The position numbers were made by a program, and so were the translations under genes. From Diplonema papillatum (Eukaryota > Euglenozoa > Diplonemea > Diplonemida > Diplonemidae): a stretch of 64,000 bases of DNA. The notes beneath the pieces are model-generated. The model had not been told where the DNA came from and did no database searches. It saw only the letters and a list, made by a program, of their open reading frames with translations. The first letter of the stretch is position 1. Each line of letters starts with the position of its first letter. Of this stretch, positions 40,701 to 51,253 are shown in pieces. Location of the stretch: positions 1-64,000 of the forward strand of contig JAPJBO010000346.1 in NCBI GenBank assembly GCA_030068145.1, read 5' to 3'.

Positions 40701-41653
40701 AAGCCGCATTCCCGCCGGCATCAGCTGCTCCCGGCGGGTCGCCCCCGATCAACGACCTCCTCTTGGCCCCATCAGCGTCGGTTTCCCCCACGCACGCCGC
40801 CCAAGACGCATTCCTACTGAAAGATACGGCCGGAGCCGCACTCCCGCCAGCATTGGCAGCCGACTGGTCATCCCCGAGCAGTGACCTCCTCTTGGCCCCG
40901 TCAGCGTCCGTTTCCCCGACGCACGCCGCCCACGACGCATTCCTGCTGGAAGCTACGGCCGGAGCCGGATTCCCGCCGCGCGCAGCCGACGGGTCACCTG
41001 ACCTCCTCTTGGCCGCATCAGCGTCCGTTTCCCCCACGCACACCGCCCACGACGCCGTCCTATTGGAAGATACGGCCGAAGCCGCGTTCCCCCCGTCAGC
41101 AGCAGCCGACAGGTCTCCGTCACCCCCGGGGGGTGACCTCCTCTTGGCCGCATCAGCGTCCGTTTCTTCCACGCACACCGCCCACGACGCATTCCTACCG
41201 GAGGAACCCGAAGCCGCACTCCCGGCAGCAGCAGCAGCAGCAGCAGCTCCCGACGGGCTGCCCCCGACGAGCAACCCCACCGCACCCCCATTCTTCCCCG
41301 ACGGCCTTCCGCGTTCTCCTGCGCGCGTTGCACTCTGCTGATCTTCGTCGGCAGCCGCTGCTACCCGCCCGGCGTGGAACTGCGACGGAGCAACCTGTCT
41401 CGCGTGTGCCATTTTGCTCAGAGCGGCCAGATGCTGCCCGTCGGCCGGGCTGCAGAAGGAAGAGTGCAGGAACGAAGGCGCGAACCCCGCTGGTGCCCTG
41501 GGCGAGAGGCGCGCGTTCCGAGTCGCCGCCGGCGCCTCGGAGCCGAGGTCGTGCAGGTGGGTCAAGAACGACGAGTGGCGCGCGGTGGGGGGGATGCGCT
41601 GGTCGTACTTTTCGAACAGGGTGCTCCGGCGGCGCACTGCGGCTTTGTACACG
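37771..41653 (-). CDS. Large low-complexity protein exon ending in a B-box-like zinc finger
   Basis: About 1290 codons without a stop. There is no ATG at the beginning; CACCCTTTGCAG at about 41654-41665 is a good acceptor, so this is probably the last, long exon. Four repeat sets are visible in order: five copies of a 35-40 residue unit with NASWAVCVGETDADAAKRRS; three of a unit with DPGNLKRYHQ; five with DGCSEVLKVALSP; four with VGKHGVSDGLNGALPSPG. Then come a coiled-coil-like stretch (LGYAAVLEEQRQDLVSL), a basic helix (ARRGLLRALRLARERETELV) and the final zinc finger, CQRC-x9-CTAC-x4-CRFCH-x3-H, with the Cys/His spacing of a B-box. B-boxes bind proteins. The overall function is unknown. Variation in repeat number suggests rapid evolution. 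Confidence 0.6.
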
Positions 41654-41729
41654 CTGCAAAGGGTGGCTGCCAGCGTGACCAATACTGTGTAGGGTGGGTG
41701 GAAAGGTGACGGGGGGCGTGCCGGAGGGG

Positions 41730-41990
41730 AAGATCAGTTAATAAACGGCGAGGCAGAACTCTGCCGTACCAGAACATTGCCGTACAGGCATGGCTGATGC
41801 TAGCAAACAGCTTAATGGTAAGGCAGAACATTGCTATACAGGCATGGTTGATGCTCACAAACAGCTTAAGAGTAAGGCACAAGACTGCCGTAAATGCATG
41901 GTTGGTGCGAACAAACTGTTTAATGGTGAGGCAGAACGTTGCTGCACATGCACCTGCTGATGTTAGCAAACAAGAGACACTGCGGCTAAA
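41730..41990 (+). repeat. R4-like repeat, four tandem copies
   Basis: Four units of about 60-65 bases, each with AAGGCAGAACATTGC-like sequence, GCATGGTTGATGCTAGC-like sequence and AAACAGCTTAA. Confidence 0.85.
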
Positions 41991-42239
41991 CGCATACCCA
42001 TCACTGTGGTCTCCTTGCCGTACCGTTGGAGCTTGGACTGCTTGTACCAGAGAGTGTTCGGGCGGTGGTACCCGTGCAGCGCCGAAGCTGGGTGGCGAGC
42101 AGTGAATGGAGCTGGCAGCAGCGTTGTGACCTGGTTCGCCTCGCTCGAAGCCGCGCGCCCCGCGTGCTGCAGCAGCAGCGAGGGCGCGAACGCGAAGCGG
42201 GCCGGCGTCGCTGTCCGGTGCAGCACCGCGGATGCCACG

Positions 42240-43370
42240 GGAACGGGGCCGCACGGGGCGGGATCCGTCAAAAAGGGGGGCGCCGGGCAAGGCATCGCCC
42301 ACGGCACGGGCAGGCCGGCCGCCGTCTTCAGGGCGCGGAGGATCTCGCCTTCATCGGCCGCCTCTCGTCCATCTTCGTCTTCGTCGGAGGCAGCTTCCTC
42401 CGATGGGCATTGCGCTGCTGCGGACAGGGGTGTCTGTGTTCCGCCGTGCCTGTACCTCGGCATGTCCCTTCTTTTCCTTTTCCCTCCCTTCTCTGGGTCA
42501 TTTCTCATGAGGAGAGTAAGTGCACATGTACACTTGACGAGTACACACGAGACAAGTACACTTACAAGACACATGGCAAGTACACTTGACCCGTACGCGT
42601 GAGAAAAGTACATGTGACAGGTGAAAGGGAGGCGCCGAGCACGGCATCGCACACGGCACGGGCAGGCCGGCCGCCGTCCTCAGGGCGCGGAGGATCTCGC
42701 CTTCGTCGGCCGCCTCTCGTCCATCTTCGTCTTCGTCGGAGGCAGCTTTCTCCAACGGGCATTGTGCTGCTGCGGACAGGGGTGTCTGTGTTCCGCCATG
42801 CCTGTACCTGGGCATTTCCCTTCTTTCCCCTCTCCCCTTCTCTGGGTCATTTCTCATAAGAATAACAAGTGCACATGTACACTTGACAAGCGCACATGCG
42901 ACAAGTACACTTGGCAAGAACATGGCACGTACACATGAGACACGTACACTTGGCAAGAACACTTACTTACAAGACACGCTAGTACACTTGACAAGTACAC
43001 GTGAGAAAAGTACACGTGACAGGTGAGCAAACATGATACACCAGTACGCACAGCAAGTACACTTGACAAGACACATGGCAAGTACACGTGCGACAAGTAC
43101 CTAACGGGGCCGCACGGGGCGGGATCCGTCAAAAAGGGAGGCGCCGAACACGGCATCGCCCACGGCACGGGCAGTCCGGCCGCCGTCGCCTTCGTCGGCC
43201 GCCTCTTGTCCATCTTCGTCTTCGTCGGAGGCAGCTTCCTCCGACGGGCAATGCGCTGCTGCGGACAGGGGTGGCTGCGTTCCGCCGTGCCTGTATCTCG
43301 GCATGTCCCTTCTTTTTCCCTTTCCCTCCCTTCTCTGGGTCATTTCTCATAAGAGTAACAAGTGCACATG
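42240..43370 (-). repeat. Triplicated 250-290 base segment separated by ACACTTGACAAGT-type simple repeats
   Basis: Copies lie at about 42240-42530, 42620-42870 and 43100-43365. On the minus strand all read MPRYRHGGTQTPLSAAAQCP and then SDEDEDGREAADEGE; the third has lost about 30 bases and its frame. The first copy's frame continues to about 42000. The spacers, and 43370-43780, are built of TACACTTGACAAG and TACACGTGAGAAAAG motifs. The acidic frame could be a former exon; no splice sites are convincing. Confidence 0.8.
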
Positions 43371-43780
43371 TACACTTGACAAGTGCACATGCGACAAGTA
43401 CACTTGGCAAGAACGCTTGCTTACCAGACACATGGCAAGTACACGTGATAATTACACGTGAGAAAAGTACACGTGACAGGGAAACACATGATACCAGCAC
43501 GCACAACAAGTACACTTGACAAGACACATTGCAACAAGTAGGTGGTCTCCCTGCCGCATCGTTGGAGCTATGACTTGCTTGTGCCAGAGCGTATGCGGTC
43601 GGTGTTCTCTGGGCGTCATTTCTCGTAAGGAAAACAAATGCCAACATGATGTACACATGAGACAAGTATTGAGACGTACGAGCCCTTGACAAGTACACGT
43701 GAGCCAAGGACACTTGACAAGACACGTGGTAATGACAAGACACGAGCAAGCGCACTTGACGAGTACACACGACACGCGTG

Positions 43781-44113
43781 GCACGTCCACACACTTCATG
43801 ACGCGGTAAGTAATTATCAGATGTCGGCTTCATCTTTACAGGCATATGCGCTGTTTTCTTGACCCTCACGAAGGCGACCGTATGCTGCCATGGATCGGTT
43901 TTTTTGCTCTTGAAAAGTTGCACTCTGTACAAGATAAAAACGGAAAATATGCAGAAAGAACGCACTAGCGTTTCACGTTGAAGAATGAAAGCGAGAACAA
44001 CGGAGGGAGCCGGGACGGCACGGACAGCAGAAAGAATGAAGATAGCGAAGGAAGAGAGAGGCCAGGCCTGAAGGAAAGTTAAAGTATGGCTAAAGATAAA
44101 GTGGTGTCACCTG
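43781..44113. other. No gene recognised
   Basis: Purine-rich stretch at 43980-44070 (GAAAG/GGAAGAG). Nothing else seen. Confidence 0.3.
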
Positions 44114-44256
44114 AGGGGGTAATCTCAGGGCCGCCCACGTGATAAGCCGTTAAGCAGTGTGAACTTGAAATGCAGCTACCACAGGGGAAAGCTTGCATTT
44201 GTCATAGGCTAGGGCCGTTAAGCAGCGGCTGCCGGCTTATCCCGTGACACCTTTTA
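44114..44256. repeat. Nested inverted repeat of about 140 bases
   Basis: Outer pair GGTGTCAC / GTGACACC and inner pair GATAAGCCG / CCGGCTTATC flank two direct copies of CCGTTAAGCAG. Could be a small foldback element. Confidence 0.7.
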
Positions 44257-44349
44257 TATGTACGTTATTGAAAGAGTAGCGTTGGCACTCTTACAGGTTC
44301 GTTCCCTCGTAGGTCGCCGGGAACGGGCACTCCAGTGAAACTGGGTACG

Positions 44350-44592
44350 TTACCGTATCAGGTTTGGATTTTGGGAGCATTGCCTCATGTGAATTCTGAG
44401 ACCAATTTCTCCCACGAATGGTGAACCAGCTTTGGTGACCGCTGTTCCGCAGTGGATACATCGATATGTTTCCCGACTTGCGGATCGTGCTCGGTCATTG
44501 GAAGGGGCGCGGACAGTCGACGAGTGGTCTGGTTGAGATGAGGAAGCTCCTCGTTCGGCAAAAAGAGCATGAAACTGGACCGCTGGATTCAT
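44350..44592 (-). CDS. Small ORF with a C2H2/C2HC-like zinc finger
   Basis: 80 residues from an ATG at 44592. YRCIHCGTAVTKAG..GLRIHMRQC has the C-x2-C..L-x2-H-x3-C pattern of the N-terminal zinc fingers of R2- and NeSL-type LINEs, and of cellular C2HC fingers. No reverse transcriptase follows on this strand, so it may be a LINE remnant or chance. Confidence 0.35.
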   Translation of the reverse strand: MNPAVQFHALFAERGASSSQPDHSSTVRAPSNDRARSASRETYRCIHCGTAVTKAGSPFVGEIGLRIHMRQCSQNPNLIR

Positions 44593-44694
44593 CCCGAAGC
44601 CTCCCTCGGAATAGCTAGGGGGGGGAGTACGGCGTAAGGCGAATGCGGGGACGCTACATCAGTTCTCAATAATATACTCAGAGCCGCCCGTTGC

Positions 44695-44880
44695 GTGTAT
44701 CGACGGAGTATACGGGGAGGAAACCCGTACAACTGTAAACTTAACGTAGCAAAGGGGTATTTTCCATCGTCCGCTTGCCCGGCGCAACCCGAATTTACCT
44801 GGGTTTAGTGTGCGACAGCTGATTTCTTCTTTTGAAACTGGAGGCCTCGAGTATTGCCTACAAAGCAGCCGCACATAATA
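44695..44880 (+). repeat. R1 element, strongly diverged
   Basis: Order and spacing of GGAGGAAACCCGTACAACT, CAACCCGAATTTACCTGGGT and CTCGAGTATTGCCTACAAAGC match R1; the start is lost. Confidence 0.55.
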
Positions 44881-45369
44881 CGGAAGTTGCAAGTGAACAT
44901 GCTAACGCGGGGACCCAGTAGCCTGCATCGAGGGCACGGGCAGCCTCTATAGTAGACTATGCATTAGTTTTCTGAATACCCTACAAAACGAAAAAAGGTT
45001 GAGTAGTAAAAAGACTGTTATAGCTCGCTTGAGAATCCGGTATTTTAGAGTCTCCCTTCTTTTAGATGGGTTTAGCTCTTTTTGACGCATGTTTCGGTTT
45101 GTTGTCTGCGTTCTGTTTCAGCGGGCCTGAAGCCGATCACTTGAACAAAAGGGGGGATGTGCGAGTTTCGACCTTCGTGCTCCGACCTGAAGGTCTGGTT
45201 GACCATTGATCTACTCCCCTACTATGCAAAATGCTCACTCCACCCTGCCCCCTAGAACTGCATCGAATTGCCTGCCGCCGTCTATTACGGTACCAAGGTA
45301 CACCTTGGTCTATAGGGCCCATTCCTATACCCCTGGAGCTTCACAGAATTGCTTGGTGCTGTCCGAAGC
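44881..45369. other. No gene recognised
   Basis: A duplicated block here (GAACTGCATCGAATTGC / GAGCTTCACAGAATTGC) precedes the R16 half-copy. Nothing else seen. Confidence 0.3.
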
Positions 45370-45430
45370 AGGGCTTACGCGGCTCTTTTGTCTTGGAGCT
45401 AAATACCTACTGAAAATCAGTACGTAAAAG
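45370..45430 (+). repeat. R16 repeat, left half, interrupted by element 2
   Basis: GGGCTTACGCGGCTCTTTTG through AATCAGTACGTA matches 14215-14270. The right half resumes at 52798. Confidence 0.8.
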
Positions 45431-45573
45431 AAAGAAGACTTTAAGTTCGTACTGAATGCGAATGACAGAGAACTAAATAGTCTTTTATTTTCGATTAGTC
45501 AACCTCGGCGACCGCGCAGGAAACGTCTTCGAAGAAGAAGTCTCACGTACACTACGTACAGAGAAAAGTTTCC
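45431..45573 (+). repeat. A1 split direct repeat of element 2
   Basis: 143 bases identical to A2. It opens AAAGAAGACTTTAAGTTCGT and ends GAGAAAAGTTTCC. Confidence 0.95.
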
Positions 45574-45659
45574 TGGTTGTTGAGGCTAATCAACAAACAG
45601 AAATGCTAGAAATGGAATACCTTACAGCGCAGACGACGGCGAGCTAGCCACACAGACAC

Positions 45660-46860
45660 AGCACACCGACAAGCCCATAAGTCCCGTAGTCCGGGCAGGC
45701 AACACGAGTCCATAAGTCCCTTCGTCTGGGCAGGCAACGTAAGTCCCTAAGTCCCTTAAACTGGGCAGGCAACAAAGTCCCTAAGTCCCTTAGTCTGGGC
45801 TGGCAACGGAAGTCCCTAAGTCCCTTAATCTGGGCAGGCACACGAGTCCCTAAGTCCCTTCGTCTGGGCAGGCAACGTAAGTCCCTAAGTCCCTTAAACT
45901 GGGCAGGCAACAAAGTCCCTAAGTCCCTTAGTCTGGGCTGGCAACGGAAGTCCCTAAGTCCCTTAATCTGGGCAGGCACACGAGTCCCTAAGTCCCTTCG
46001 TCTGGGCAGGCAACGTAAGTCCCTAAGTCCCTTAATCTGGGCAGGCAACAAAGTCCCTAAGTCCCTTAGTCTGGGCTGGCAACGGAAGTCCCTAAGTCCC
46101 TTAATCTGGGCAGGCACACGAGTCCCTAAGTCCCTTCGTCTGGGCAGGCAACGTAAGTCCCTAAGTCCCTTAAACTGGGCAGGCAACAAAGTCCCTAAGT
46201 CCCTTAATCTGGGCAGGCAACAAAGTCCCTAAGTCCCTTAATCTGGGCAGGCACACGAGTCCCTAAGTCCCTTCGTCTGGGCAGGCAACGAAAGTCCCTA
46301 AGTCCCTTAATCTGGGCAGGCAACAAAGTCCCTAAGTCCCTTAATCTGGGCAGGCAACAAAGTCCCTAAGTCCCTTAGTCTGGGCTGGCAACGGAAGTCC
46401 CTAAGTCCCTTAATCTGGGCAGGCACACGAGTCCCTAAGTCCCTTAATCTGGGCAGGCACACGAGTCCCTAAGTCCCTTAATCTGGGCAGGCAACAAAGT
46501 CCCTAAGTCCCTTAGTCTGGGCTGGCAACGGAAGTCCCTAAGCCCCTTATTCTGGGCAGGCACACGAGTCCCTAAGTCCCTTCGTCGGGGCAGGCAACGT
46601 AGGTCCCTAAGTCCCTTAATCTGGGCAGGCAACGGAAGTCCCTAAGTCCCTTAACTTGGGCAGACATACGAGTCCCTTAGTCTGGGCAGACAACGAGTCC
46701 CTAAGTCCCTTCGACAGGGCAGGCAACCCGTAAGTCCCTCAATCTGGGCAGGGAAAGTAAGTCCCTAAGTCCCGTAAACTGGGCAGGCAACACGAGTCCC
46801 TAAGTCCCCTGATCTGGGTAGGCAACACAAGTCCCTAGATTCCTCAGTCGGGGCAGGCAC
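45660..46860. repeat. Higher-order tandem array in the 5' leader of element 2 (138-base unit of four monomers)
   Basis: Monomers of 34-35 bases with GTCCCTAAGTCCCTTAATCT then GGGCAGGCAAC. On the left four variants (ending AACGTAA, AACAAA, AACGGAA, ACACGA) cycle with a 138-base period; anchors recur at 45721, 45859, 45997 and 46135. After about 46190 the order is irregular and monomers decay toward 46860. The ORF across it on the minus strand is an artefact. Confidence 0.93.
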
Positions 46861-46980
46861 ACACAAGTCCTTAAAGTCCTTGATCTGTCAGATCAACACC
46901 AAGGCCACGTCAAGGAGATCCACATCCTTCAGGTTGAACTACCATAGTCACCAAAGGAAAGAGGCTCACACAAAGCGAAC

Positions 46981-48207
46981 ATGGACCGTGTATCCTTTGT
47001 CCTCGCCAACAAGGCCGACGTGCGTGAAGCCGCCACGGTGAAAAACGCGTTGCCCGGAGCAGTAGAAGCAGGAATTAGTCAGCACGCAAGCGACCTGTAC
47101 GACGAATTCGTCCGGTCAGCCGACGCGGAGCAGGACCCTGTGAAGAGAGCGTCACTCGCGGTGGTCAGTCTCGAGCTGTGCGCGTTAAAAACGCAGATGA
47201 ACCCCCCGTCGGTAGAGGAGGTGAAAGAACTGATGGCCGACCTCCATAAATGGAACATGCCAGACATGGAAAGCATGGCCAGGATAGACGTACCGGTTGC
47301 CGACTTAAAAAGAGAGCGTATGAGTCTGGCAAACATAGGTAGTATCCGTGAGATCGGGACGAAGTTGAAGGTACAAGACGAAGGCGGAAAAACGAAGGGT
47401 GACCCGCGAAAAACGGTCAACATCGACCAAAGGCTGAAACAGCTGAACCTGCACGACATACCGAGCGTGTTAAAACCGGATGGACCCCTCGTGAAGGCGA
47501 TCCTCCTCCAGATGGAATCCGGTGTCAGGTTGCCGCTAGACTTCTCACCGAAGAAGGCTCCTCTTTTCCCGACGAGGGCGGCAGATGCTTTCAACATCAC
47601 TTTTTCGCCGATACCAGCAAAGGTAGACGAGGCAGTGTACGAAGAAGCGAAGAAGCAAGTAGGACAGGCGGCTGACACAGCGCACAAAAACATCCTGCTC
47701 GAAGTATCGTCGAAGATGGATAAAGAGATGATGCCCAGCACTACGCATATACTGATGCGGATTCGGCACGCGATAGCACTGCTGGTGTGTGAGGCGGTTC
47801 CTCAAAAGGAGCAGCTTAGGCTGATCGTCATGGTAGCCAGCCAAATCCCGCTGGTGGCATCACACACAAGTGCTAACAACTGCTACATGGCGGCGGTAAA
47901 GTACGAGGAATACGCCATGAAGAGAGCGACGGACCTATCTCGCGACGTTTCGGTAGAGGAGACGATGCACACTCTCGTCAGGGTGGAGTCCGACACGGTC
48001 AAGGCGTTTAAGGAAAAGGTGGAGCTCCAACGCGAGCACGCAAAAATCACGAAGCAGACCGTGGCCGCCACGAAGCCGACTCTGGTCACCAAGAATCGCA
48101 ACGTGACACACCCAGACTCGCAAAGGTACGAGCCATACGGCAAGACCTCTGGGAAAGGTGGATTGAACAAGCCGGGACACAAAGGCAGATATCAGCAAAG
48201 AAACTGA
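46981..48207 (+). CDS. Gag-like ORF1 of element 2
   Basis: 408 residues from an ATG at 46981 (MDRVSFVLANKADVREAATV) to a TGA at 48205. Mostly helical-looking. The last 50 residues are basic and glycine-rich (GKTSGKGGLNKPGHKGRYQQ), suitable for RNA binding. No zinc knuckle. It shows little residue identity with the gag of element 1, but matches it in length, basic tail, position and stop arrangement. The capsid role is inferred from position. Translation probably continues past the TGA at low rate (see next entry). Confidence 0.7.
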   Translation: MDRVSFVLANKADVREAATVKNALPGAVEAGISQHASDLYDEFVRSADAEQDPVKRASLAVVSLELCALKTQMNPPSVEEVKELMADLHKWNMPDMESMARIDVPVADLKRERMSLANIGSIREIGTKLKVQDEGGKTKGDPRKTVNIDQRLKQLNLHDIPSVLKPDGPLVKAILLQMESGVRLPLDFSPKKAPLFPTRAADAFNITFSPIPAKVDEAVYEEAKKQVGQAADTAHKNILLEVSSKMDKEMMPSTTHILMRIRHAIALLVCEAVPQKEQLRLIVMVASQIPLVASHTSANNCYMAAVKYEEYAMKRATDLSRDVSVEETMHTLVRVESDTVKAFKEKVELQREHAKITKQTVAATKPTLVTKNRNVTHPDSQRYEPYGKTSGKGGLNKPGHKGRYQQRN

Positions 48208-48213
48208 CTCACC
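48205..48213 (+). promoter_or_regulatory. Candidate stop-codon readthrough site between gag and pol (UGA CUC ACC)
   Basis: TGA is followed in the same frame by 66 sense codons before the GTG at 48406 and then by the whole of pol. C after UGA is the leakiest fourth base. Element 1 shows the same arrangement with UGA CUA G. Confidence 0.6.
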
Positions 48214-50445
48214 GTCTCAGAGACCACACGATCCAACGTCGCACAAACACCTATCCTCTTTCATCCAGCCCTTCAGACGTCTTCTTCACCACCACGCGGC
48301 TCAAGCCATAAGCTGTGGCTTCGGTGTGAAGGCCCGTCGCAGAAGAACCAAGGGTCGCCTTTCCGTTCCGTCAACGATCATGATCCTCTGCAGAAACAGA
48401 AGGGCGTGTTTTACTCGTTCCAGGCAAGTTCGATGGAAGAACACGCTGCGATGACGGCAACAATTAAGTCGCACACATTTATGGCATCGCAGCTGGATCC
48501 TGATCTTCAACAGTGCATCCGTGTATACGCTTACAACACGACAGCAGAGAACCGGAACTTTCGAGCATGCCGCATCCTGTATTGGGCGGATAGGGCAGAG
48601 AAGAACAGAGCAGATAAAGCACGTTTCGACTCGTTCTTCGACACGAACCACCCGGCATATGCCATCGCGAGCAGGATCAACGTACCTGTCGTTGAAGAAG
48701 TTCTCGAGCTGATTGGTGCCGCAAAACCGGGAGTAAAGAACGAGTTCGTCCGAAGGTTAGGATTCGGTTTCCCGGTGGTGGACGATTTATGCGAAGAAGG
48801 AGTGTTTGATATCAACCCGGAGAACAGGAGTGCAAGGAAAAAATATATCTCAACGAAGAAGGCACTGCAGAACAACCAGCAGCTTCTACTGGCGTCCCTG
48901 AGGCAACAAAGCCTACGTGACGGGAACCTGCACGAGATCTCCGCCCAGCTGAAGATGGAAGTTGAGAAAGGATGGCTGGAAGGTCCGTTCTCGACAGAAA
49001 CCCTCCCCGTGGAGCAGTTCATCCCGATACGGAGATTTATCGTCATCCAAGGCGACAAGCACCGTGGTTGTGACAACGGTCGAGCAACGAACCGAATAAC
49101 CAGGGTGCACTCTCCTATAACCTTGTTAGGAGTTGACAACGTGGTGGCAACGTCCGTCGCATTGTTCCAACATGGGGTCGAGCAGCAGTCACAGGCGGTC
49201 CTGGACCAGTCGGATGCCTACAAGTCGTTAATAGCTGACAAGACTCAACGAAAGTATGCTGTCATCGTCGCGATGAATGCAGAAACTAAGCAGCTGGAAC
49301 TCTACCTGAGTAATGTTCTATGTTTCGGGACAGAGTCTGCAGTTCTCGACTACAACTGTTTATCAAGATTCATCACAGCGGCGGCGCGACGAATCATGGG
49401 GATCCCAGCGTCAGGATATTTCGATGACTTCCACATGCTTGGAAGAGAAGACGACATCGCACAAATGGCGAACGACTTCCAGGAGTTTTTCTCGATGATC
49501 ATCGGACTAATCTTCAAGGAGAAGAAAAAGAGGATAGGACAGCGGACGCAGTATCTGGGCGTTTGCATCGACGTCTCTTCTCCCGGAACACTGTCGCTGT
49601 CGATAACGAGCGAACGGGCAGAGAAGCTGAGAAGAACGCTGCAAGAGTGCTTGCGCGAAGACGCATTGTCCCCGCAAATGGCGGGCAAGCTAGTTGGACA
49701 GCTGAGTTTCGTGCAACAACACATGACAGGCGCAGTGGGGAGAGCGCTCCTCCATCCAATCCGGTCACGACAATACACCAAGGTGAACGTAACGAAACTG
49801 GGTGGACGACTGCGGGCTGCGCTCGGCTGGTGGGTTCAGGCGTTGTCCCACTCCCGTTTTCAGCGTCGAATCGACCTGAAGACCATCTCCACGCCTCGGA
49901 CGCCCATCGTCGTTTACACAGATGCAACCTTGGGCCAGCTAGGCTTCTGCATCGCGTATAAGGAGTACCGATACTACGGAAACGCGTACTCAGCAGTGAC
50001 GCCGGCGAATCACAACCGACACATCGTGGAACAGAACGACACGGAGAACATACAGCTGTATGAAACTGAAGTCGTAGTCGCGATACAGTGCTTCATGAAC
50101 GATAATCATGAAACCCTGTTTCCCTCGTCGGTCCTTGAGGATGATTTCAGGAACATCCCGAAGTATTACTTTGTTGACAACGTGTGCTCTCAGGCCACAT
50201 TAGTCAAGGGGTTCTCGAAGAACCCGCTGTTCAACCACTTAGTCCAAAACTTTTGGTTCGAAGCAGTATCCTCAGGGTCTATGGAAGTGTGGCTTGAGAG
50301 AGTTGAATCGGCTCATAATCTGGCCGACCTTCCTTCGCGGCAGATGGGCCGAATCAAGTTCCTCGAGGAAATGGGATATAAATACATCCCACACTTTGAA
50401 AGCGTCCTGTTCACAGAAAGGATGAAGAACCTAAGCACCTCGTAG
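48208..50445 (+). CDS. Pol of element 2: reverse transcriptase plus RNase H, in frame with gag
   Basis: Open from the codon after the gag TGA to a TAG at 50443. The first ATG is at 48433; a separate start there is possible. Counting from the GTG at 48406 (679 residues): a helical N-terminal region to about 200; reverse transcriptase with Asp270 (LDQSDAYKSL) and YFDDF at 338-342; connection with LGVCIDV; and RNase H with Asp506 (VVYTDATLG), Glu553/555, Asp591 (FVDNVCSQ) and NLADLPSRQ. The final ADLPSR is shared with element 1 pol and is typical of the DIRS/Ngaro group. No integrase or protease. Catalytic residues are all present, so the protein should be active. Confidence 0.88.
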   Translation, partial: LTVSETTRSNVAQTPILFHPALQTSSSPPRGSSHKLWLRCEGPSQKNQGSPFRSVNDHDPLQKQKGVFYSFQASSMEEHAAMTATIKSHTFMASQLDPDLQQCIRVYAYNTTAENRNFRACRILYWADRAEKNRADKARFDSFFDTNHPAYAIASRINVPVVEEVLELIGAAKPGVKNEFVRRLGFGFPVVDDLCEEGVFDINPENRSARKKYISTKKALQNNQQLLLASLRQQSLRDGNLHEISAQLKMEVEKGWLEGPFSTETLPVEQFIPIRRFIVIQGDKHRGCDNGRATNRITRVHSPITLLGVDNVVATSVALFQHGVEQQSQAVLDQSDAYKSLIADKTQRKYAVIVAMNAETKQLELYLSNVLCFGTESAVLDYNCLSRFITAAARRIMGIPASGYFDDFHMLGREDDIAQMANDFQEFFSMIIGLIFKEKKKRIGQRTQYLGVCIDVSSPGTLSLSITSERAEKLRRTLQECLREDALSPQMAGKLVGQLSFVQQHMTGAVGRALLHPIRSRQYTKVNVTKLGGRLRAALGWWVQALSHSRFQRRIDLKTISTPRTPIVVYTDATLGQLGFCIAYKEYRYYGNAYSAVTPANHNRHIVEQNDTENIQLYETEVVVAIQCFMNDNHETLFPSSVLEDDFRNIPKYYFVDNVCSQATLVKGFSKNPLFNHLVQNFWFEAVSSGSMEVWLERVESAHNLADLPSRQMGRIKFLEEMGYKYIPHFESVLFTERMKNLSTS

Positions 50446-51015
50446 TGGTTCTGATAACGTCGTTTCCGTCCTAGTGGGGGGCAACACAACCTGGCATCGC
50501 ATGAAAGTCAGGTCGCCCGCTGAACACGTCAACGTTTCTTCCTCCCACCGGCGCATAGAGTCTGGCATAGCATAAATGTCAGTTCTTCATCTTCTGCCCT
50601 GACATCGCATAAATGTCAGTTCTTCGTCTTCTTCTTCTGAAACATGTCTGCGACTGTTCCACACAACTCGAAAAGTTGCCTAGACATGATTGTCAGGTAG
50701 TCAACAAATGCCAACGTGCAGTCCTCTCCCCTTGAGCATCGCAACTTGAGACTAGCTTGAATAAAACTTCCTATTCTGCAACACGTCTATGACAACGCAT
50801 CCCAACTCGAAAAGAGACAACCCAGGCATCGCATAAATGTCTTCAAGGTAGTGGCATAACCATCAGCTAACGTAGCGAACCCGAAAACACTCGGAAAGAA
50901 GCGCAGATGAGTCGAGAAGCTTTCAGCAACCTTCCCTTTGCTGTTCCCGGTCACAGAGCTAAGATCAACACATCTCTCTTTCTGCGATGGGACCAGGTGG
51001 ACAGAGATCTGCGAA
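50446..51015 (+). other. Non-coding gap between pol and B1
   Basis: Several CATCGCATAAATGTCAGTTC-like short repeats (50570-50850). No ORF of note. Confidence 0.5.
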
Positions 51016-51253
51016 GGGGGTGGAAACATCTCTGTCGAAGACCTGGATTCCTCAGTTTCGGAGCGTACCAGATGCAGATCTTACTCGGAGTGGCTCTGCG
51101 TATCGTCCGAACTTACCCATCGCAGACGAGTCGTCCAGGAAGAAAGACTCGCCAAAAGATAGTATGAAGATGTTATGTCTTGTAACACAGGGAGCTGCGC
51201 AGGGCTTGCGCCAACACTGCCGTCTGAGACGAAGAGTTGACCGCGAAAATAAA
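51016..51253 (+). repeat. B1 split direct repeat of element 2
   Basis: 238 bases identical to 52560-52797, from GGGGGTGGAAACATCTCTGT to GCGAAAATAAA. Its last AAA is also the first AAA of A2. Confidence 0.95.

Noticed and set aside
37879..41678. Several plus-strand ORFs of 150-300 codons
   Set aside because: All are antisense to the GC-rich B-box-like exon and consist of Arg/Pro/Ala low complexity typical of antisense GC-rich frames.
45660..46860. CRISPR-like appearance of regularly spaced repeats
   Set aside because: There are no unique spacers; the monomers are contiguous variants in a eukaryotic retroelement leader.
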